DNA from: Diphasiastrum complanatum
Lineage: Eukaryota > Streptophyta > Lycopodiopsida > Lycopodiales > Lycopodiaceae
Direction of reading: 5' to 3'
DNA length: 64,000 nucleotides
NCBI GenBank assembly: GCA_029204225.1
Contig: CM055104.1
Coordinates: forward strand, 54,540,538 to 54,604,537
In this document: positions 1-12,510 of the stretch, in pieces
Position numbering within the stretch: position 1 is the stretch's first letter
How the letters are laid out: every line of letters starts with the position of its first letter
Made by a program: the position numbers and the translations under genes
The notes under the pieces: generated by a model
The model's input: the letters and a program-made list of their open reading frames with translations, nothing else
Database searches by the model: none
What the model was told of the DNA's origin: nothing

Positions 1-410
1 AGGATTTTATTTTTCGTCATTTGAAACGTAAAGAGAGCACCATTTGAGGTTCTTCTGAATGTTATGTTTAATGTGGTGCAGTGCGGCAATGACAGGCTTC
101 TATGCCTACATGTACTTTTTTGGTAAGAATGTGCAAGAGGAAAAATATTGATGTTATGTATAAACACCTGCTATCGAAAGTGCACAAATGTACAAGTTCT
201 TACACATAAATTTCATGGATGATGAGGGACAATCATTCCTATATTGAGCTATTGCTTTTGTTTTTTTTTTCTAGTTCAATTCTTTGAAAGTATTTTCACA
301 TAGTTGGTTATGCACAATTAAGTAGAAATTGGTAATAGTGCATGCATTTCAAAATTAAAACACTACATCAATATCGGAGGAGTGAGAAGCTTGTGGTGTG
401 AATTGTTTTA

Positions 411-412
<2 letters not shown>

Positions 413-458
<46 letters not shown>
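413..458. repeat. (CT)n microsatellite
   Basis: Uninterrupted CT dinucleotide run of 46 bp, 23 units. No associated gene is visible. Confidence 0.97.
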
Positions 459-461
<3 letters not shown>

Positions 462-1314
462 AGGCAGATTTTTATGACTTTTTGCCAATAGTGGATTTTT
501 TCATAGTTTATGGTAAAGCCCAAGAAGAAAATATTATGTGTCGTATATGTTGATCAATAGTAGCTAAAGGTTTTTTCAATTATATTGCAAATATGTGGAT
601 TTTTGCTGGTAAGTAGACTTTAGGGCTATTTGCCCAAGTATGTTTTCACTTGGGTAAGCAAAGTTGGTACCATTTTAAATTTAAACTGGTGAGCTTACAA
701 TGTTTTTTTGGATATTTTTCTCCCAAAAAAATTAACAAGTTATAACTTTATTATAACTATATCTTGTGCAAGTGCAAGTACATTTAGATTTTTACAAAGT
801 GCTCTTAGACGGTGTGTTGAGAGATTCAATGGGGATTCAGGCATTTGTCTAGAGGCTCTCGAACTAGGTAATATGAAATCTAGTCATTTTGCAGTACAAG
901 CCGAAGGCTTCATACATCAACTTTGAAAGGAAAGCTAATTAAAAGGGCAAGAAACAAGCATAATCAAACCCATGAAGTGTAGGGGAGGCTTTTACCTTTG
1001 TCCAATCAACAACAAACATGAATCAAAAACTTCAAACTTCACTCAAGCATCAAATTTTAAAGGCAAGCAATGGTTCAAATACCAATGTCATAAATGACAA
1101 CCTTCAATTTCGATCCCAATAGCAAAATGCCGAATGGTGGCACAAGCATAGGTGGGGAAAACCCACACGATGTGACAAATCCTTGTACACTAACTTATCT
1201 TACTACTAGGAGCTTCAGACCAAATAGCAAAGAGACACTTTACCAAAAGATATTGTCATTTTTAAATGCCAATTTCTATGTACTTTTCATGCAATTAAAC
1301 TTATTTGTAGATTT

Positions 1315-1319
<5 letters not shown>

Positions 1320-1374
<55 letters not shown>
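1320..1374. repeat. (CT)n microsatellite
   Basis: Uninterrupted CT/TC dinucleotide run of about 55 bp. It generates a spurious Ser-Leu repeat in a + strand open frame. Confidence 0.97.
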
Positions 1375-1378
<4 letters not shown>

Positions 1379-2329
1379 GACACTCACTAATGCTCGATCT
1401 TTTTTCACTTGCATTTGATTTGTATGGTATTATACTTGTCCATGGAGAGCTTGGAGAAAAAAAGTTATATGCTCATAATAAAAATTCTAAGCTCGTCATT
1501 GCCCTTGTAGATCTTTGTCGTCCTATGAGAGACAATTCCCTCCCCCCCCAAAAAAACAAACAAACAAACAAACACCTCACAGCCTTGTGGGCACTTTTAC
1601 CATTATGAGGAACTGAAATGAAAAAATTTGCAAGCATTTGAAATTTTTTTAGTCCCAATTTATTAAGTTTGAGCACAATTGTACACCATTCAAAGAGCCA
1701 TTAAAAATTTCTTATGAGCTTTGTAAGTTTTCAGCATTTATAATCTTTTATAAGCAATTGTTTCCATGAACATGTATCCAATTCAGTTGACAATTTCTAA
1801 GTCATTGCCATTTTGATTTTGTTATTTAGCTTTGAACTTCTATGACTTTTATGTTTGAGCTCAGACTCCAATATCATAAAATCCAAATGTCATCATCTCG
1901 GCATGACCAATATAAGGCAATTATTTGTACCTAAGTATTCATCAACAACAATAAGGATGAGAACAATGGAACAACACTAAAGATCCCAACAATACAATAC
2001 CTGTTTTTTATTTCATAACTTTTTAGTCTGAATTCGGATCTTGATGCTTTTATGATATTGGAGTTGACAACCAAGTGGAGATCACCTAAGTATAAGACTA
2101 CAAAGCATGAATTTGAGAAAAGTGTAATGCCAAGTCTACATATTGGGATGATAAAAACAAAAACAAATATGTTCAATATCCCACAATAAGAAAACTTGAT
2201 AGGAAGAATTATAGTAAGAAAGTTGTTACAATGGAGACAAAGCCTAAAGTTAAGCTACTAGATCTACATCTGAGACTAGGCTTATGTTCACGTGCAAATA
2301 GAAGTAAAAGCCTAAACTAAGTGTGATAA

Positions 2330-4457
2330 TAGAAAGTTTGCTAGAATGAAACATTGGTTAACGAAAGAAAAGTATTCTATTTGGTAGATAGTGGTAGTAC
2401 ACATAATTTTTTTAAAAGTTGATCTTTTAGAAGTTGTGGTTTAGTATTTTCTAAATTTTTCTGCTGAGATGAAAGTACACAATGAATCAACCATTTGTTG
2501 CAACAGAATTATCGATTGTATGTTTTAGGTTGTTGAATATACTCTCATAATGCATTTTCACAGAGTCAAAATGGATCTTACTAGTGTTATTCTAGGAGTG
2601 GCTCAAAACTCTAGGAAATGTGACAATCAAATCTGCAGAAGGATTAATGACTTTCAAGCAGTGGAAGAAAAAGCATAAACTACAAAGTATTCAATCCAAA
2701 CAATGAGATTCAACCTCAGAAGTGATGTTTGTAGAAAAAACTCAATGTTTGTCAAGAAAAAATGTGGAAACTTTTGTGTTCATGATTGAAGAAACAAAAG
2801 CATGAGGTAAATGAGTCAAAGCAAAAAGATTGTAGGGTCTAGAGGTTAGATTGTTTTTGGATAAATTCTCGGGCATATTTGTTAAGCAATTGCCCAAACG
2901 TAATCCCATTGACACTAATTGTGGATCACACCATTGAAATAAAACTAGAATTTAAGCCAATCAATTTACAACCTTATAGATTGTCAAAAATGAAAAATGA
3001 AAAAGTGCACAAACAATGTCAAAAGCCATTTTCACAAGAATTTATTGTTCAAAAAAACATAGATTTCATTTGTTCATTGTTGCTTGTTAAAAAAAAGTAG
3101 ATGAAATATTTCAAATGTGTACTAATTATCAAACTCTTTTCAAAGTTACCAAAGTTCAGATATTCAACTCCAAGAGTAGATGATTTATTGGTGTCCTAAA
3201 ATGAGCTGGTGTTTCAAAATATAGATCAACGCTCAATCTATCATCAAATAAAGGTCAAGGTTAAAAATAACACAAAATGGCTTTTTCAACTAATAGGTGA
3301 CAATATGAATTTAAACAGATGCCATTTGGCTTAATTAATGTTTTCCACATTTCAAAACCTCATGAAGAAGATCTTTGAACCCTATCTATACTTACTTTTA
3401 TTGGCATTTTCAATGATATCTCGATGTAAAACAAAAACATGGACTATGCAAAACATTTGAACTTGCTTGCAAATCTAACCAAATGTAAATTTGTTGAGGA
3501 TGAGCTAGAATACTTGGAACACTTTGTTTTCTAAGGATGGATTCAAGGTGGATCAGAGGAAAATTTAATTAATAAAAATTGGAAATTTCTCAACACTGTA
3601 AGAGAACTAGCAAATTTTCTAGGTTTTTCATCATATTATATAAGATTCATCTAGAAATTCTCAAAAGTTGTGGCATCACTTACTCTTGAGAAGGATCAAT
3701 TTGAGTGCATTAAAAAAGCTCAAATGAGTTTTCAGGCGCTTGGCCTACGTGGCTGAATATGAGAAGTAAATTTTGGACCATCCGATGTTGGAGGAAGATA
3801 GAATGTTATGGTTAAAATTTTTATTAGATGACTATCTACAATGACTCTACTAAATGTTGACTAGATAAAAGATTTCCAAATAGAGTATTTGGAAGATTCT
3901 TATTCAAAGAAGATTCAAGAGGAGGTACAAAATCTCAATTTTGTTATATATAATTACAATGCTAAGAGGCAAAGACATTTATTAGTGTATAACAACTAAT
4001 TTAAAGGGTATTGCATAGGTTCTTTGTGAGTTACACTCATCTCCAAGTGTTGGACATAGTGGCATATTGAAGGCATATCAAAACATTAGAAGGTTATTCA
4101 AATGGGCTGATATGAAAAGGCTATCTATACTCATGTGCAAGAGTGTACCTCTTGTCAAGTCTATAAAGTGGAGCATATCAAGCATCAAACATGTTGCACC
4201 TATTATTGATTCCTATGCAAAGCTAGACAAGTATTGATATGGACTTTATACTTCTTTGGCCTACAACATCTGAAGATTACAATGGCATCTATGTGGTAGT
4301 AGATAGGGTTACTAAGTATGCACATTTCATGTCATACAAAATCACTAACAATTCAACACAAATAGCACAAGTGCTTTTGAAGAATGTCTTTAAGTTACAT
4401 GGAGTACAAAAGGAGATAGTGAGTGGCACAAGTAGCAAATTCATTTCCAATATCTAG
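2330..4457 (+). pseudogene. Decayed Ty3/gypsy pol (protease, RT, integrase remnants)
   Basis: Scattered, frame-broken matches follow gypsy pol order. Near 2385-2405 translation gives LVDSGSTHNF, the retropepsin active-site context. Around 2950-3100 is the entry to RT, with KPINLQPYR and a terminal LLVKKK. Near 3300-3340 is EFKQMPFGLIN, the RT box usually read FxxMPFGLxNA. Near 3530-3660 are a KVDQRKI and an ANFLGFSSYYIRFI motif from the RT/RNase H linker. From about 4030 the integrase begins (SPSVGHSGILKAYQ); 4239-4457 encodes the core start (MDFILLWPTTSEDYNGIYVVV, VDRVTKYAHF). No LTRs or primer site were found next to it. Assignment to gypsy is secure from motif order; the clade is not determined. 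It is non-functional through many stops and frameshifts. Confidence 0.85.
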
Positions 4458-5705
4458 AAAGTGTGTAGGGTGGTAGCAATAGATGGCGAGCAACCCTCCG
4501 CCTATCAAAAAGGGTTAAAATGCAAGGATAGGTGATCTAACTATGAATAGTTGCTTATTTAGTTGATTCTACACTAAACTAACACACTCTAAGTCTAGCT
4601 CCAAACTAGCATTAACATCATAGATAGAGAGAAAGGAGGTGAGGGAGGTTAGCTCATGTGCTCAACACTACATACTATTGGAAAAGCCATTAAAAACATA
4701 AACTTGTAAGAACAATGCAAAAAGGGGATAAATTTAGCAAACATAAACAATAGCAAACCATGAGAGCATAGCACATGGAAATGCTTCTCCAAATTGGTAG
4801 AGTTATTAGGAAAGAAGACTCATTTCGCTGTGTTCGTTCACAGACTTTGACTTATCGAATTGTCATTTCTTCTTCCAACAATTTTATCCTGATATCAAAG
4901 CATGTTTTCGGAGCATCCTTGAACTTCAATTCAAGAAGTATAAATTATCAAAACTTCGGTTGTGTCAACATTCACTTATTGACTTGAAGTCATTAAGTTC
5001 ATTCTATTATTTTCATATACTTGTCTCGTCAATTGAAAGGTAGTCTAATTGCAGACAAGCTAGAAGGTCCAAAATAACATCTGTGGAAATTCGTGGTGAA
5101 GGCTGTGCTGATGGCCAAGGAGCTTTGAAAAATAATGTTGGATTTATCTAACTAATAGAACTTAAATCTACATCCATTCATCTATCCAATCCTGTAGTTT
5201 TAGTTATATTTTTACACAATCTACAGAAATACACGGGAATAGCTAATGGCCGGGTTCAAAAAATCAAAAGTGTTATCTATGAAATGTTGATAAAAATTGT
5301 TTCCAATCGTTTTGAAGCTAACGACTTGCCCTAGAATTTTTTTGCAAGTAGTTTCTGAGGAGCCTAACTGGATAGTAATAGTGCAATATGGTTGAGCTCC
5401 AGTTGCGATTTGCAACTAAACAACTATCTTCAATTGTAAGCCTAAATGGCATTCATAAACTAGTATAGATAGCAGATGACTTTCTAGGTTAATTTGATTC
5501 TGAATTTTTTTTGCATATTGATCCTAGACATCAATATAGTGCATTGCTAGAAACGTTTACTACTAATTAGCAGAAGTGTCAAACAAAGATAATCAAATAC
5601 TTAGAGATAGTTTGGAGTATGTCGTTGCATCACTATTGTTTTGTGCTCACGATTCTTCTTATTTGTACATGCTACTTACTGAATTGATCATGTTCTCTTA
5701 TAGTT
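4458..5705. other. Unassigned sequence between two gypsy fragments
   Basis: No convincing domain was seen on either strand. Short open frames at 4775-4987 (+) and 5221-5415 (-) lack recognisable motifs. The left breakpoint of the inversion proposed for the B/G1 nest would have to lie here or in adjacent sequence, but I could not find the expected missing tail of the copia B LTR. Confidence 0.4.
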
Positions 5706-6690
5706 TTGTCTGAATTGTCAAATATCTTCTTTGTGGATTTGGCACGACCTATATACAAATTAACTATTGTTCCTATTTGGACAGCAGAGGCGTTAGAAGC
5801 CTTTGAAAAGTTTAAAAAAGCTTTAACTTCAGCACCAATATTGCATTCTCCATATTGGACATTAGAGTTTCATGTTCATACGGATGCCTCAAAATATGCC
5901 ATTGGATCAGTTTTGACGCAGCCAGGTGACTATAAGAAGGATTATCCTATACGATTTGCAAGCAGATAGTTTCATTTTATGTGAATCATCGACCGTTACT
6001 TTACTTGGTAAACAAGACATGTAATACTAGACGTATTGCAAAATGGTTATTATTATTGACTGAATTTGACTTTCGAATTGTGGTTCGAAAGGGAAAGCAA
6101 CATTATCTAGCCAATCACGTTTCGTGAATTGAATCCGCACCAGTTAATACTGAAGTGGATGATGAACTGCCAGATGTTGTGTTGTTCTATGTTGAAGCAG
6201 TACCTGAGTGGGCGACAGATATTGTTGAGTACCTAATACTAGGACAACCGAATGACTCTTTGACAAAAGTACAGAAAAGACAATTGATCCATAAGGCTCA
6301 TCCTTATCAATTAATTGCAGGACAATTGTATCGTCGTGGAGCAGATAATATTTTGCGAAGATGTGTTTTACCGCATGAAGTACCAGATTTAATCATGTTT
6401 TCACATGATGGCATGGGTGGAGGACATTTCTCTACAGATATTACTGTTCGCAAACTTTTGCAATCCAATTGTTGGTGGCCTACATTTCATAAGGACACAG
6501 AAAATTTTATTCAGACATGTGATGTCTGCCAGTGAGCACGACGGCCTACTCGACAGAATTATGAACCCTTACATCCGGTTTTATTGCAAGCACCATTTGA
6601 AAAATAGGGACTGGAATATGTTGGTCCTATTCATCCTACTGCGCAAGGATCTCAGGCCCGATACATTATCGTCTCGCACTAGGCATACCT
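5706..6690 (+). pseudogene. Gypsy G1-family RNase H and integrase, 3' half of pol
   Basis: Translation of 5706-5969 gives the RT/RNase H boundary and RNase H start: a WTAEALEAFEKFKKALTSAP stretch, then HTDASKYAIGSVLTQPG with the DAS motif. After frame breaks, about 6040-6130 reads LLLLTEFDFRIVVRKGKQHYL, typical of gypsy RNase H. The open frame 6155-6535 encodes the integrase zinc-binding region, with H and C ligands ending in CDVCQ. The integrase core (YEPLHPVLLQAPFEK, VGPIHPT) follows in broken frames and stops near 6690 at the border of the third ORF. RT and catalytic DDE residues are missing. Its family link to G1 rests on the downstream polypurine tract and LTR. Confidence 0.85.
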
Positions 6691-8752
6691 CGTCAGTTGT
6701 GCTTCCACCCCCTGCTGCTGTTCACACTGAACTTCCCATTCCCCTCGTCTCTGATGTTTCCCTCGCCTCTGCTCCCATACAAGGACAGTCTGTGGCCATT
6801 GGGCCTACCATTCCCATCACAGCTGCCCAGGCCACCTCAACCCTGCACACCGAAGCAACCTCACCCAACACACAGTTCTTTATGGATATGTTCGATGATT
6901 CCGACCCCCTTGGGGCCACCGAAATCTTTGAAATGCCCTAGAGCCCAGCGCCCTTTGAACCCCAATCCCCTAGAAGAGGATTCGGGCATATCCATGAATC
7001 TATTGTTGGTGTCGAAGATGCCAGTCAGCAACCACACACACAGGGTAGCCCAGCTGTAAAGTCACCAAAGCAGTTCGACGCCACGGTGCCTGAAGGGTTT
7101 GAAGAAGAGGATACTTTGGAAGAATAAGAGACCTTGGCACCTATTCCATGCCTACCAAGGACAGTACCATCAGGGTCTCCTGTTGCTGCCACCTCCACGA
7201 CCGTCGATTCTGGTGATTCTCTAGGGTTAGTTTCCAGCCTTGGACAAGTGATCAAGTCTATGTTGGATAAGAAGAAAGAAATGGAACAGAGGATATCTGA
7301 TCTAGGATCTGAAAACACTCTGATCAGCCAGAAAATTGTCCAGCTGGATCGAGAGGTGAAGATAGCCAAGCAACATGAAGAAAAGACTGAAAGCGAAAAG
7401 ACATTGGCCCAGTAACAAGCTGATCGCTTGGAAACCTACATCAGCTCCCTGCAAAACGCCCTGACAACCGCATAGGATCAGGTAGATAAGGCAGTGCAAG
7501 ATGCCAAACAACAGGTGCAGCTGTTGAAGGGGCAATTATAGATGGCCGAACAAGATTGCACACAGCTTCAAGGTGAATTGGATGCGACACCCTTGAGCGT
7601 GATGCCTATCTGCAAACACTACCCGATCATCCGGTCACACCGACGAAGATTGCATATTTGTTCAAGAAAGTGGAAACATACAAAGTGGCCCTTCAGGGAT
7701 TCCAAAGCCGCTTTGATAGGTTCAAAGGAGCAGCTTCAACCGAGTTGGAAAAGGCAAAAGAGACCATCACCGCCTATGAAAAGTAGCCGCTCAAGTGTTG
7801 GAAGCCGGACCACAAATCCCCATTTCGGTCATGTCGCAATTCTCCCCTTTGTGCCAAGAAGCTGTATAATCGGATACAAGGATTGATTCGAGCATGGACC
7901 AGGGGGGAGCTCCAGATCTAGCAGATCAACTGCCAACCATACCGGCAGTACAAGCAGGGGGGGGTCAAGGATAAGACATTTATTTAGAAGGCCATTAGCG
8001 TCGAGGACCAGATCTAGACATTCTTAAAGCAACATCTGCATGAGTCCTCGTGTGGTGGATGGGTTCTGAAATTTAAGACCTCCAAGATCGAGGCCAGCAA
8101 AGAATTGGACAAAATACCTGCACCAGAAGAGCAGCCGGCATGGAAGATCACGATTTTTTGAAAAAACTCCGAAATCAATTAGGAGTTACGTCGTCAGCCC
8201 TCGCCAGTTGCGAGTAGATCCTTATCACGTGCCAATGCCACGAAGATATAAATGGAAAGATTTGGGATTGGCTATGGACAAAATCACCATCCATATGCCC
8301 AATTGGCCAATCATCATCAGCCTTACAGCTGGAACATTTCAGTGGACTTCCACCATGCCTTACAAGCATATCAGAGAGAGTATGTCCAGTCTCCAGATCC
8401 AACAGTGCGACAATCGACAATGTTTGATAAAGATCTCACTCTGTTGGCGTCAGTGACAACCAAATGGGATGATTGCCTTCCTACCCTAGCATTCGATCCA
8501 AATAAGCCGATGGCCTCCGAGCAAATCAAAGATCAGCTACTGATTGCTCGATTGTATTTTCATGCAGCTATGATGGGAGGCTCTTGGGAATCTCGCTTCA
8601 CCTCATGGACAAGTTCCAAGTGGATTGCCGGAGCCCACCGTTATTTCCTACCACACAACTTGGATTTCAATACTGCACGCCTTGACTTTATGGAGAAGGT
8701 GCAGTATCATTTAATTAAGATTCGACGTGAAGCCAATAAAAGTCCCTAGCCA
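6691..8752 (+). pseudogene. Gypsy G-family third ORF (coiled coil), degraded
   Basis: Downstream of integrase and before the polypurine tract lies a long coding remnant unlike gag or pol. It has a Pro/Ala/Thr-rich N-terminal part (about 6690-6940, ending in FFMDMFDDSDPLG). A heptad-rich Glu/Lys/Gln coiled coil follows (about 7250-7590, with SENTLISQKIVQLDREVKIA and later AEQDCTQLQGELDA). The C-terminal part is best preserved at 8252-8749, with TTKWDDCLPTLAF and HRYFLPHNLDFNTARLDFMEK. Several stops break it. A second copy sits on the - strand at 44890-46193 in G2, so it is a standard part of this family. Position matches the env-like or accessory ORFs of Athila/Tat-type gypsy elements, but I see no signal peptide or membrane segment, so I call the function unknown. 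Confidence 0.75.
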
Positions 8753-8760
8753 CCAGTTTT

Positions 8761-8772
8761 GGTGGGAGATAC
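8761..8772 (+). other. Polypurine tract of gypsy G family
   Basis: GGTGGGAGATAC directly precedes the LTR start TGTTGGAGGG. The same junction, with GGTGGGGGATAC, occurs on the - strand next to the G2 3' LTR at 44829-44840. It is the expected plus-strand primer position. Confidence 0.8.
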
Positions 8773-8934
8773 TGTTGGAGGGTTTGCGGATCCCAAGGCA
8801 ACCATAACCCTAGTTAATAAGTGAGAGGGATTTGGCACCCTGCGTGTGTAGGTCCAACCCAATGATCACATAGTTATTTGATTAATTAGAATGTTAATAA
8901 AAGGACTTTAGGCCTTCTTGTGGGACTTTTAATG
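8773..8934 (+). repeat. Truncated 3' LTR of gypsy G family
   Basis: The segment starts TGTTGGAGGG and matches the first about 160 bp of the full G1 LTR (24572 down to 23840) and G2 LTR (44828 down to 44056). Homology stops after CTTTTAATG and copia coding sequence starts at once. About 570 bp of LTR is missing. Confidence 0.85.
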
Positions 8935-9049
8935 CACCAGACCCGATCTAGCTTTCTCTGTTTATGCCTTGAGCCAATTCTCTTCCAAATTTGGCATGGC
9001 ACATTGGCAAATGGCAAAACGAATCCTACAGTATCTGAAGGGTACTTAG
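8935..9049 (+). pseudogene. Copia B pol fragment (RT/RNase H boundary)
   Basis: Translation reads TRPDLAFSVYALSQF followed by GMAHWQMAKRILQYLKGT. This is the conserved end of copia RT leading to RNase H. The reading continues across element F: the next residues are at 12516 onward (NIGLA). It lies about 30 residues downstream of where the - strand copia B pol is cut by gypsy G1 at 24573, so it is the likely other half of that element. Confidence 0.85.
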
Positions 9050-9909
9050 TGTGCAAAAAGTACAAAAAAGACCAAGAGTGGATCCTAATCTAATCCTCAA
9101 GAGGGATTGGCTGTCAGATTACTTGATCTATCAATCTACTTCAGATTAAGATCAATCTAGATCAATTCTAGACACAAAATCCTAACAAGAACAATCGTTA
9201 ATTGAAGGTAAGTGTACTTTATGGTTTCACACGTGTGAAACCCTGTCTAAGTATGGACTCCAACCTGAAAATCAAGTACACATTGATAGAACTTCAAAAC
9301 AATCAAAATAAATGTAGACAAATGGAGAGAATCACTCAAAATTGCTTCCAAAACCAAGATTGGTGTCTCACATTGATTATGGCCAAATGTGGCTCTATAT
9401 ATACAATAAGTGAGAGCTCGTGGTACTGATCATCCCTATGATCCCACATGTGTGAAGGTGCTTTGTCATATGATGATTCATCATGCAAAACTGACACTTG
9501 GACAAAACCTTCTATTTTGAGCACTTTTGGTCCATTTTCCTTCTATATGGAGATCTACTTGGAGATTTTCTAGAAATCAAAATTCGCCTACTTCAGCTTA
9601 TTCCACACATGTGAGTTTTCCTCTCAACATGGGATATGACACCTAACCAAAGGATGTGGCTCATGCAATCAATAGATTGATGCCACGTGTCATATGTCTA
9701 GAAAACTAGATTGATGCCATGTGTCATATGTCTAGTTTTTGGCCTTTTTAGCCACTAGAACTTGAATTAAATTCATATGTACAACCTATATGATTATGGT
9801 ACATGACAAGTACACTATTTTCACACGTGGGAACAGGATCCACACATGTGCAATCATCCTATATACATGATTTTTGGCCTCTACCAAGCTTATTTTTGCA
9901 TTTTTCACA
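9050..9909 (-). repeat. LTR of element F (3' LTR in - orientation)
   Basis: 860 bp. It is near-identical to 11659-12510, with scattered substitutions and small indels. It contains a TATATATA box at 9396-9403 and a 20-bp perfect palindrome centred on CACACGTGTG at 9223-9242. Confidence 0.9.
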
Positions 9910-10208
9910 CTCCTCAAAAATCTAGCTTGGTAAATCTAGCTTGATGGAAAACATGATGATCTTGAACTTGACTCCATGGGCTGAATTGGTCTTTGCTGGT
10001 TCAGAAGGTGTGAAGATCAGCCAATGAGCTTGATGTTGATCTAAAATCACCATATCCATGATAGTGCTTCTTTGATGTTGACATCTTTGATGAACTTGAG
10101 AGCTTTGCACCATCCTAGCACCTCCAAAATTGATCCCTTCCAAATTTCATGTAAATGCTTGACCTTGAGGCTTGCTCCTTCTTCATGTGCATGCTCCTCC
10201 ATGAGAAA
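9910..10208. other. Element F internal sequence next to its 3' LTR
   Basis: About 300 bp without a recognisable domain. On the - strand it ends in a TTTTTGAGGAG purine-rich tract directly before the LTR at 9909, a probable polypurine tract. A short - strand open frame at 9922-10143 has no recognisable motif. Confidence 0.5.
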
Positions 10209-11679
10209 TTAAAGATTTCTTTTTGATTTATTAGGATCACAAAGATCTAACATCATGTTACCATGATCTAGAGAATTAGACTCATCCAAGTTGGAACAAA
10301 GTGTTTGCATCATATCTTCATACTTGTTTAGCATGCTAATCTTAGATCCAATGAGGCTAAATACTTCATTATGGAGATAAGTGTCTTTAGAAGTTGATTC
10401 ACTTACTCTCATAAAGAGTTTACAATTTGTCTCAATACAAATTTTCAAACTATGAGTGAACAAATCACTTTTGCTCTTACATGACTCAAGAGCATACATT
10501 TGATGAAATAACCATTTGCTTTCTAATTGATTTAAAATCAATTTCAACCTTTTAAGGACATCGTCTATGTTCTCAAGAGAGACTTCATACTCAACTAGTA
10601 TGGCTTTACTCTAATTTTGAGATGCAATGATCTCACTGAAGCAAATTGATTTATCAAATGACATATGAGAAGTAAGTATGAGATGTATTCCACATGAGGT
10701 ATGCTCCTCTTTCCCTTGAAATGTGAGCCACATGGACTCAACCATGTTTCTTGAGATTCTTTTTGGAATCACAACTTGAGAGGGTCTCTCCTCCTCACTC
10801 CTTGACATACTTGAACCTTGAGAAGGACTCTCCTCCTCAATCCTTGGCACACTTGAACCTTGAGATGACTCCTTAAGATCCTCTTCATGGTGCTCCTTTT
10901 TTTATGGAAATCCGAGATCTCCATGTCTCATAATGATCACAACAAGTATGACCATTCAATATGCAATTCCTATGATTATCAAGATTACTTATGCTAGAAA
11001 CATAAGTCCAAAAATCATCACAACTTGGCATGATTTTTCCTATATTGAAATCAAAAGGTATTTCCATCTCAATAAGGCTAACTACTTGCTTATGGATATA
11101 AGTGTCCACTTTGGATGCTTCACTTATTCTCATAAGAAGTTTACAACTTGCCTTTAAGTTTGAAAACTTACAATTTCCATCTTTATGAATGAACACATCA
11201 TTCATGATCTTATTGAAACCAAAAGGTCCTACATTATGAAGATATTTCCGTTTCCTTGACTTCACAACTAATGTAAGCTTACAAGGAAAACATATTTTGC
11301 TATCTTTTAAGGCATCACACTCAACTAGTATTGCCTTAATCCACCTTTGAGATACAAAAATCCCTTCAAAGCAAAATAGATCTTCATAAGTTGACATGAG
11401 AGCATAAATGAAACTATTTTCATTTTGTGATTGCTCCTTATTCTTGATTGATTTCTCTTGGATAATAACAGTAAGTTTTAACTTGTCCAAAGTTCCAAGC
11501 AAACTACTCTCCAAGGACATGAAATAAATCCAAGTTACTTTCATGAAATTGACATCTATCTTTGCATCTTGAACCAAACAATGCACTGCCAAATGAAAAA
11601 TTTCAAAAGATTTGACATGTGTTGTGATGGACTCTTGAAGGCAAATCTTGCAAGTCCTTGTAAGTACAAAAAGGACCAA
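10209..11679 (-). pseudogene. Element F internal ORFs of unknown function
   Basis: Three consecutive - strand open frames (11679-10885, 10850-10611, 10547-10209) look like one broken coding region. The longest is 264 codons, and its first codons overlap the 5' LTR end. It has no retroviral motif. A repeated motif is visible: CKLLMRISEASKVDTYIH in the first frame and CKLFMRVSESTSKDTYLH in the last, each followed by V(V/F)SLI. A similar motif (VRNSEASQVDT) ends the foreign ORF of copia M, and the DNA around it (about 11100 versus about 42390) is visibly similar. This suggests a shared cargo gene. I do not recognise the family and give it no function. Confidence 0.55.
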
Positions 11680-12510
11680 GAGTGGATCCTAATCTGATCC
11701 TCAAGAGGGATTGGTTGTCAGATTACTTGATCTATCAATCTACTTGAGATTAAGATCAATCTAGATCAATTCTAGACACAAAATCCTAACAAGAACAATC
11801 ATTAATTGAAGGTAAGTGTACTTTATGGTTTCACACGTGTGAAACCCTGTCTAAGTATGGACTCCAACCTGAAAATCAAATACACATTGATAGAACCTCA
11901 AAACAATCAAAACAAATGTAGACAAATGGAGAGAATCACTCAAAATTGCTTCCAAAACCAAGATTGGTGTCTCACATTGATTATGGCCAAATGTGGCTCT
12001 ATATATACAATAAGTGGGAGCTCGTGGTACTGATCATCCCTATGATCCCACATGTGTGAAGGTGCTTTGTCATATGATGATTCATCATGCACTGACACTT
12101 GGACAAAACCTTCTATTTTGAGCACTTTTGGTCCATTTTCCTTCTATATGGAGATCTACTTGGAAATTTTCTAGAAATCAAAATTCGCCTACTTCAGCTT
12201 ATTCCACACATGTGAGTTTTCCTCTCAACATGGGATATGACACCTAACCAAAGGATGTGGCTCATGCAATCAATAGATTGATGCCATGTGTCATATGTCT
12301 AGAAAACTAGATTGATGTCATGTGTCATATGTCTAGTTTTTGGCCTTTTTAGCCACTAGAACTTGAATTAAATTCATATGTACAACCTATATGATTATGG
12401 TACATGACAAGTACACTATTTTCACACGTGGGAACAGGCTCCACACATGTGCAATCATCCTATATACATGATTTTTGGCCTCTACCAAGCTTATTTTTGC
12501 ATTTTTCACA
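11659..12510 (-). repeat. LTR of element F (5' LTR in - orientation)
   Basis: 852 bp partner of 9050-9909. TATA box at 12000-12007; the CACACGTGTG palindrome at 11827-11846 lies 154 bp downstream in the transcript direction. The outer end near 11659 is slightly eroded compared with the other copy. Confidence 0.88.

Larger units (their letters stand above)
1..2329. other. Intergenic DNA without a recognisable gene
   Basis: I see no convincing coding region here. It is AT-rich and carries two (CT)n microsatellites, listed separately, and a C-run followed by short CAAA repeats near 1543-1577. Short open frames present are not supported by any recognisable motif. The sequence may be old decayed transposon DNA upstream of the gypsy remnant that follows. 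Confidence 0.5.
9050..12510 (-). mobile_element. Non-autonomous LTR retrotransposon F inserted in copia B
   Basis: Two long direct repeats (9050-9909 and 11659-12510) flank 1749 bp of internal sequence. LTR ends form TG...CA with short inverted repeats (TGTG / CACA). Target duplication is CTTAG at 9045-9049 against CTGAG at 12511-12515, one mismatch. Removing the element with one flank copy rejoins copia B in frame (YLKGT-E-NIGLA). I take the - orientation because a purine-rich tract precedes the repeat at 9909 on that strand, and TATA and open frames also lie on that strand. No gag, protease, RT or integrase was found inside, so it needs proteins from elsewhere. Confidence 0.85.

Noticed and set aside
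5221-5415. 64-codon - strand ORF
   Set aside because: No recognisable motif, no coding context and length expected by chance.
6722-7369. - strand ORFs opposite the gypsy third ORF (6722-6919, 7025-7369)
   Set aside because: They are shadows of the + strand coding remnant, which is supported by a second copy at 44890-46193.
9202-12033. Two nearly identical 75-codon + strand ORFs (9202-9429, 11806-12033)
   Set aside because: They are the same segment of the two LTRs of element F, on the strand opposite to its transcript; duplication reflects the LTR, not a gene pair.
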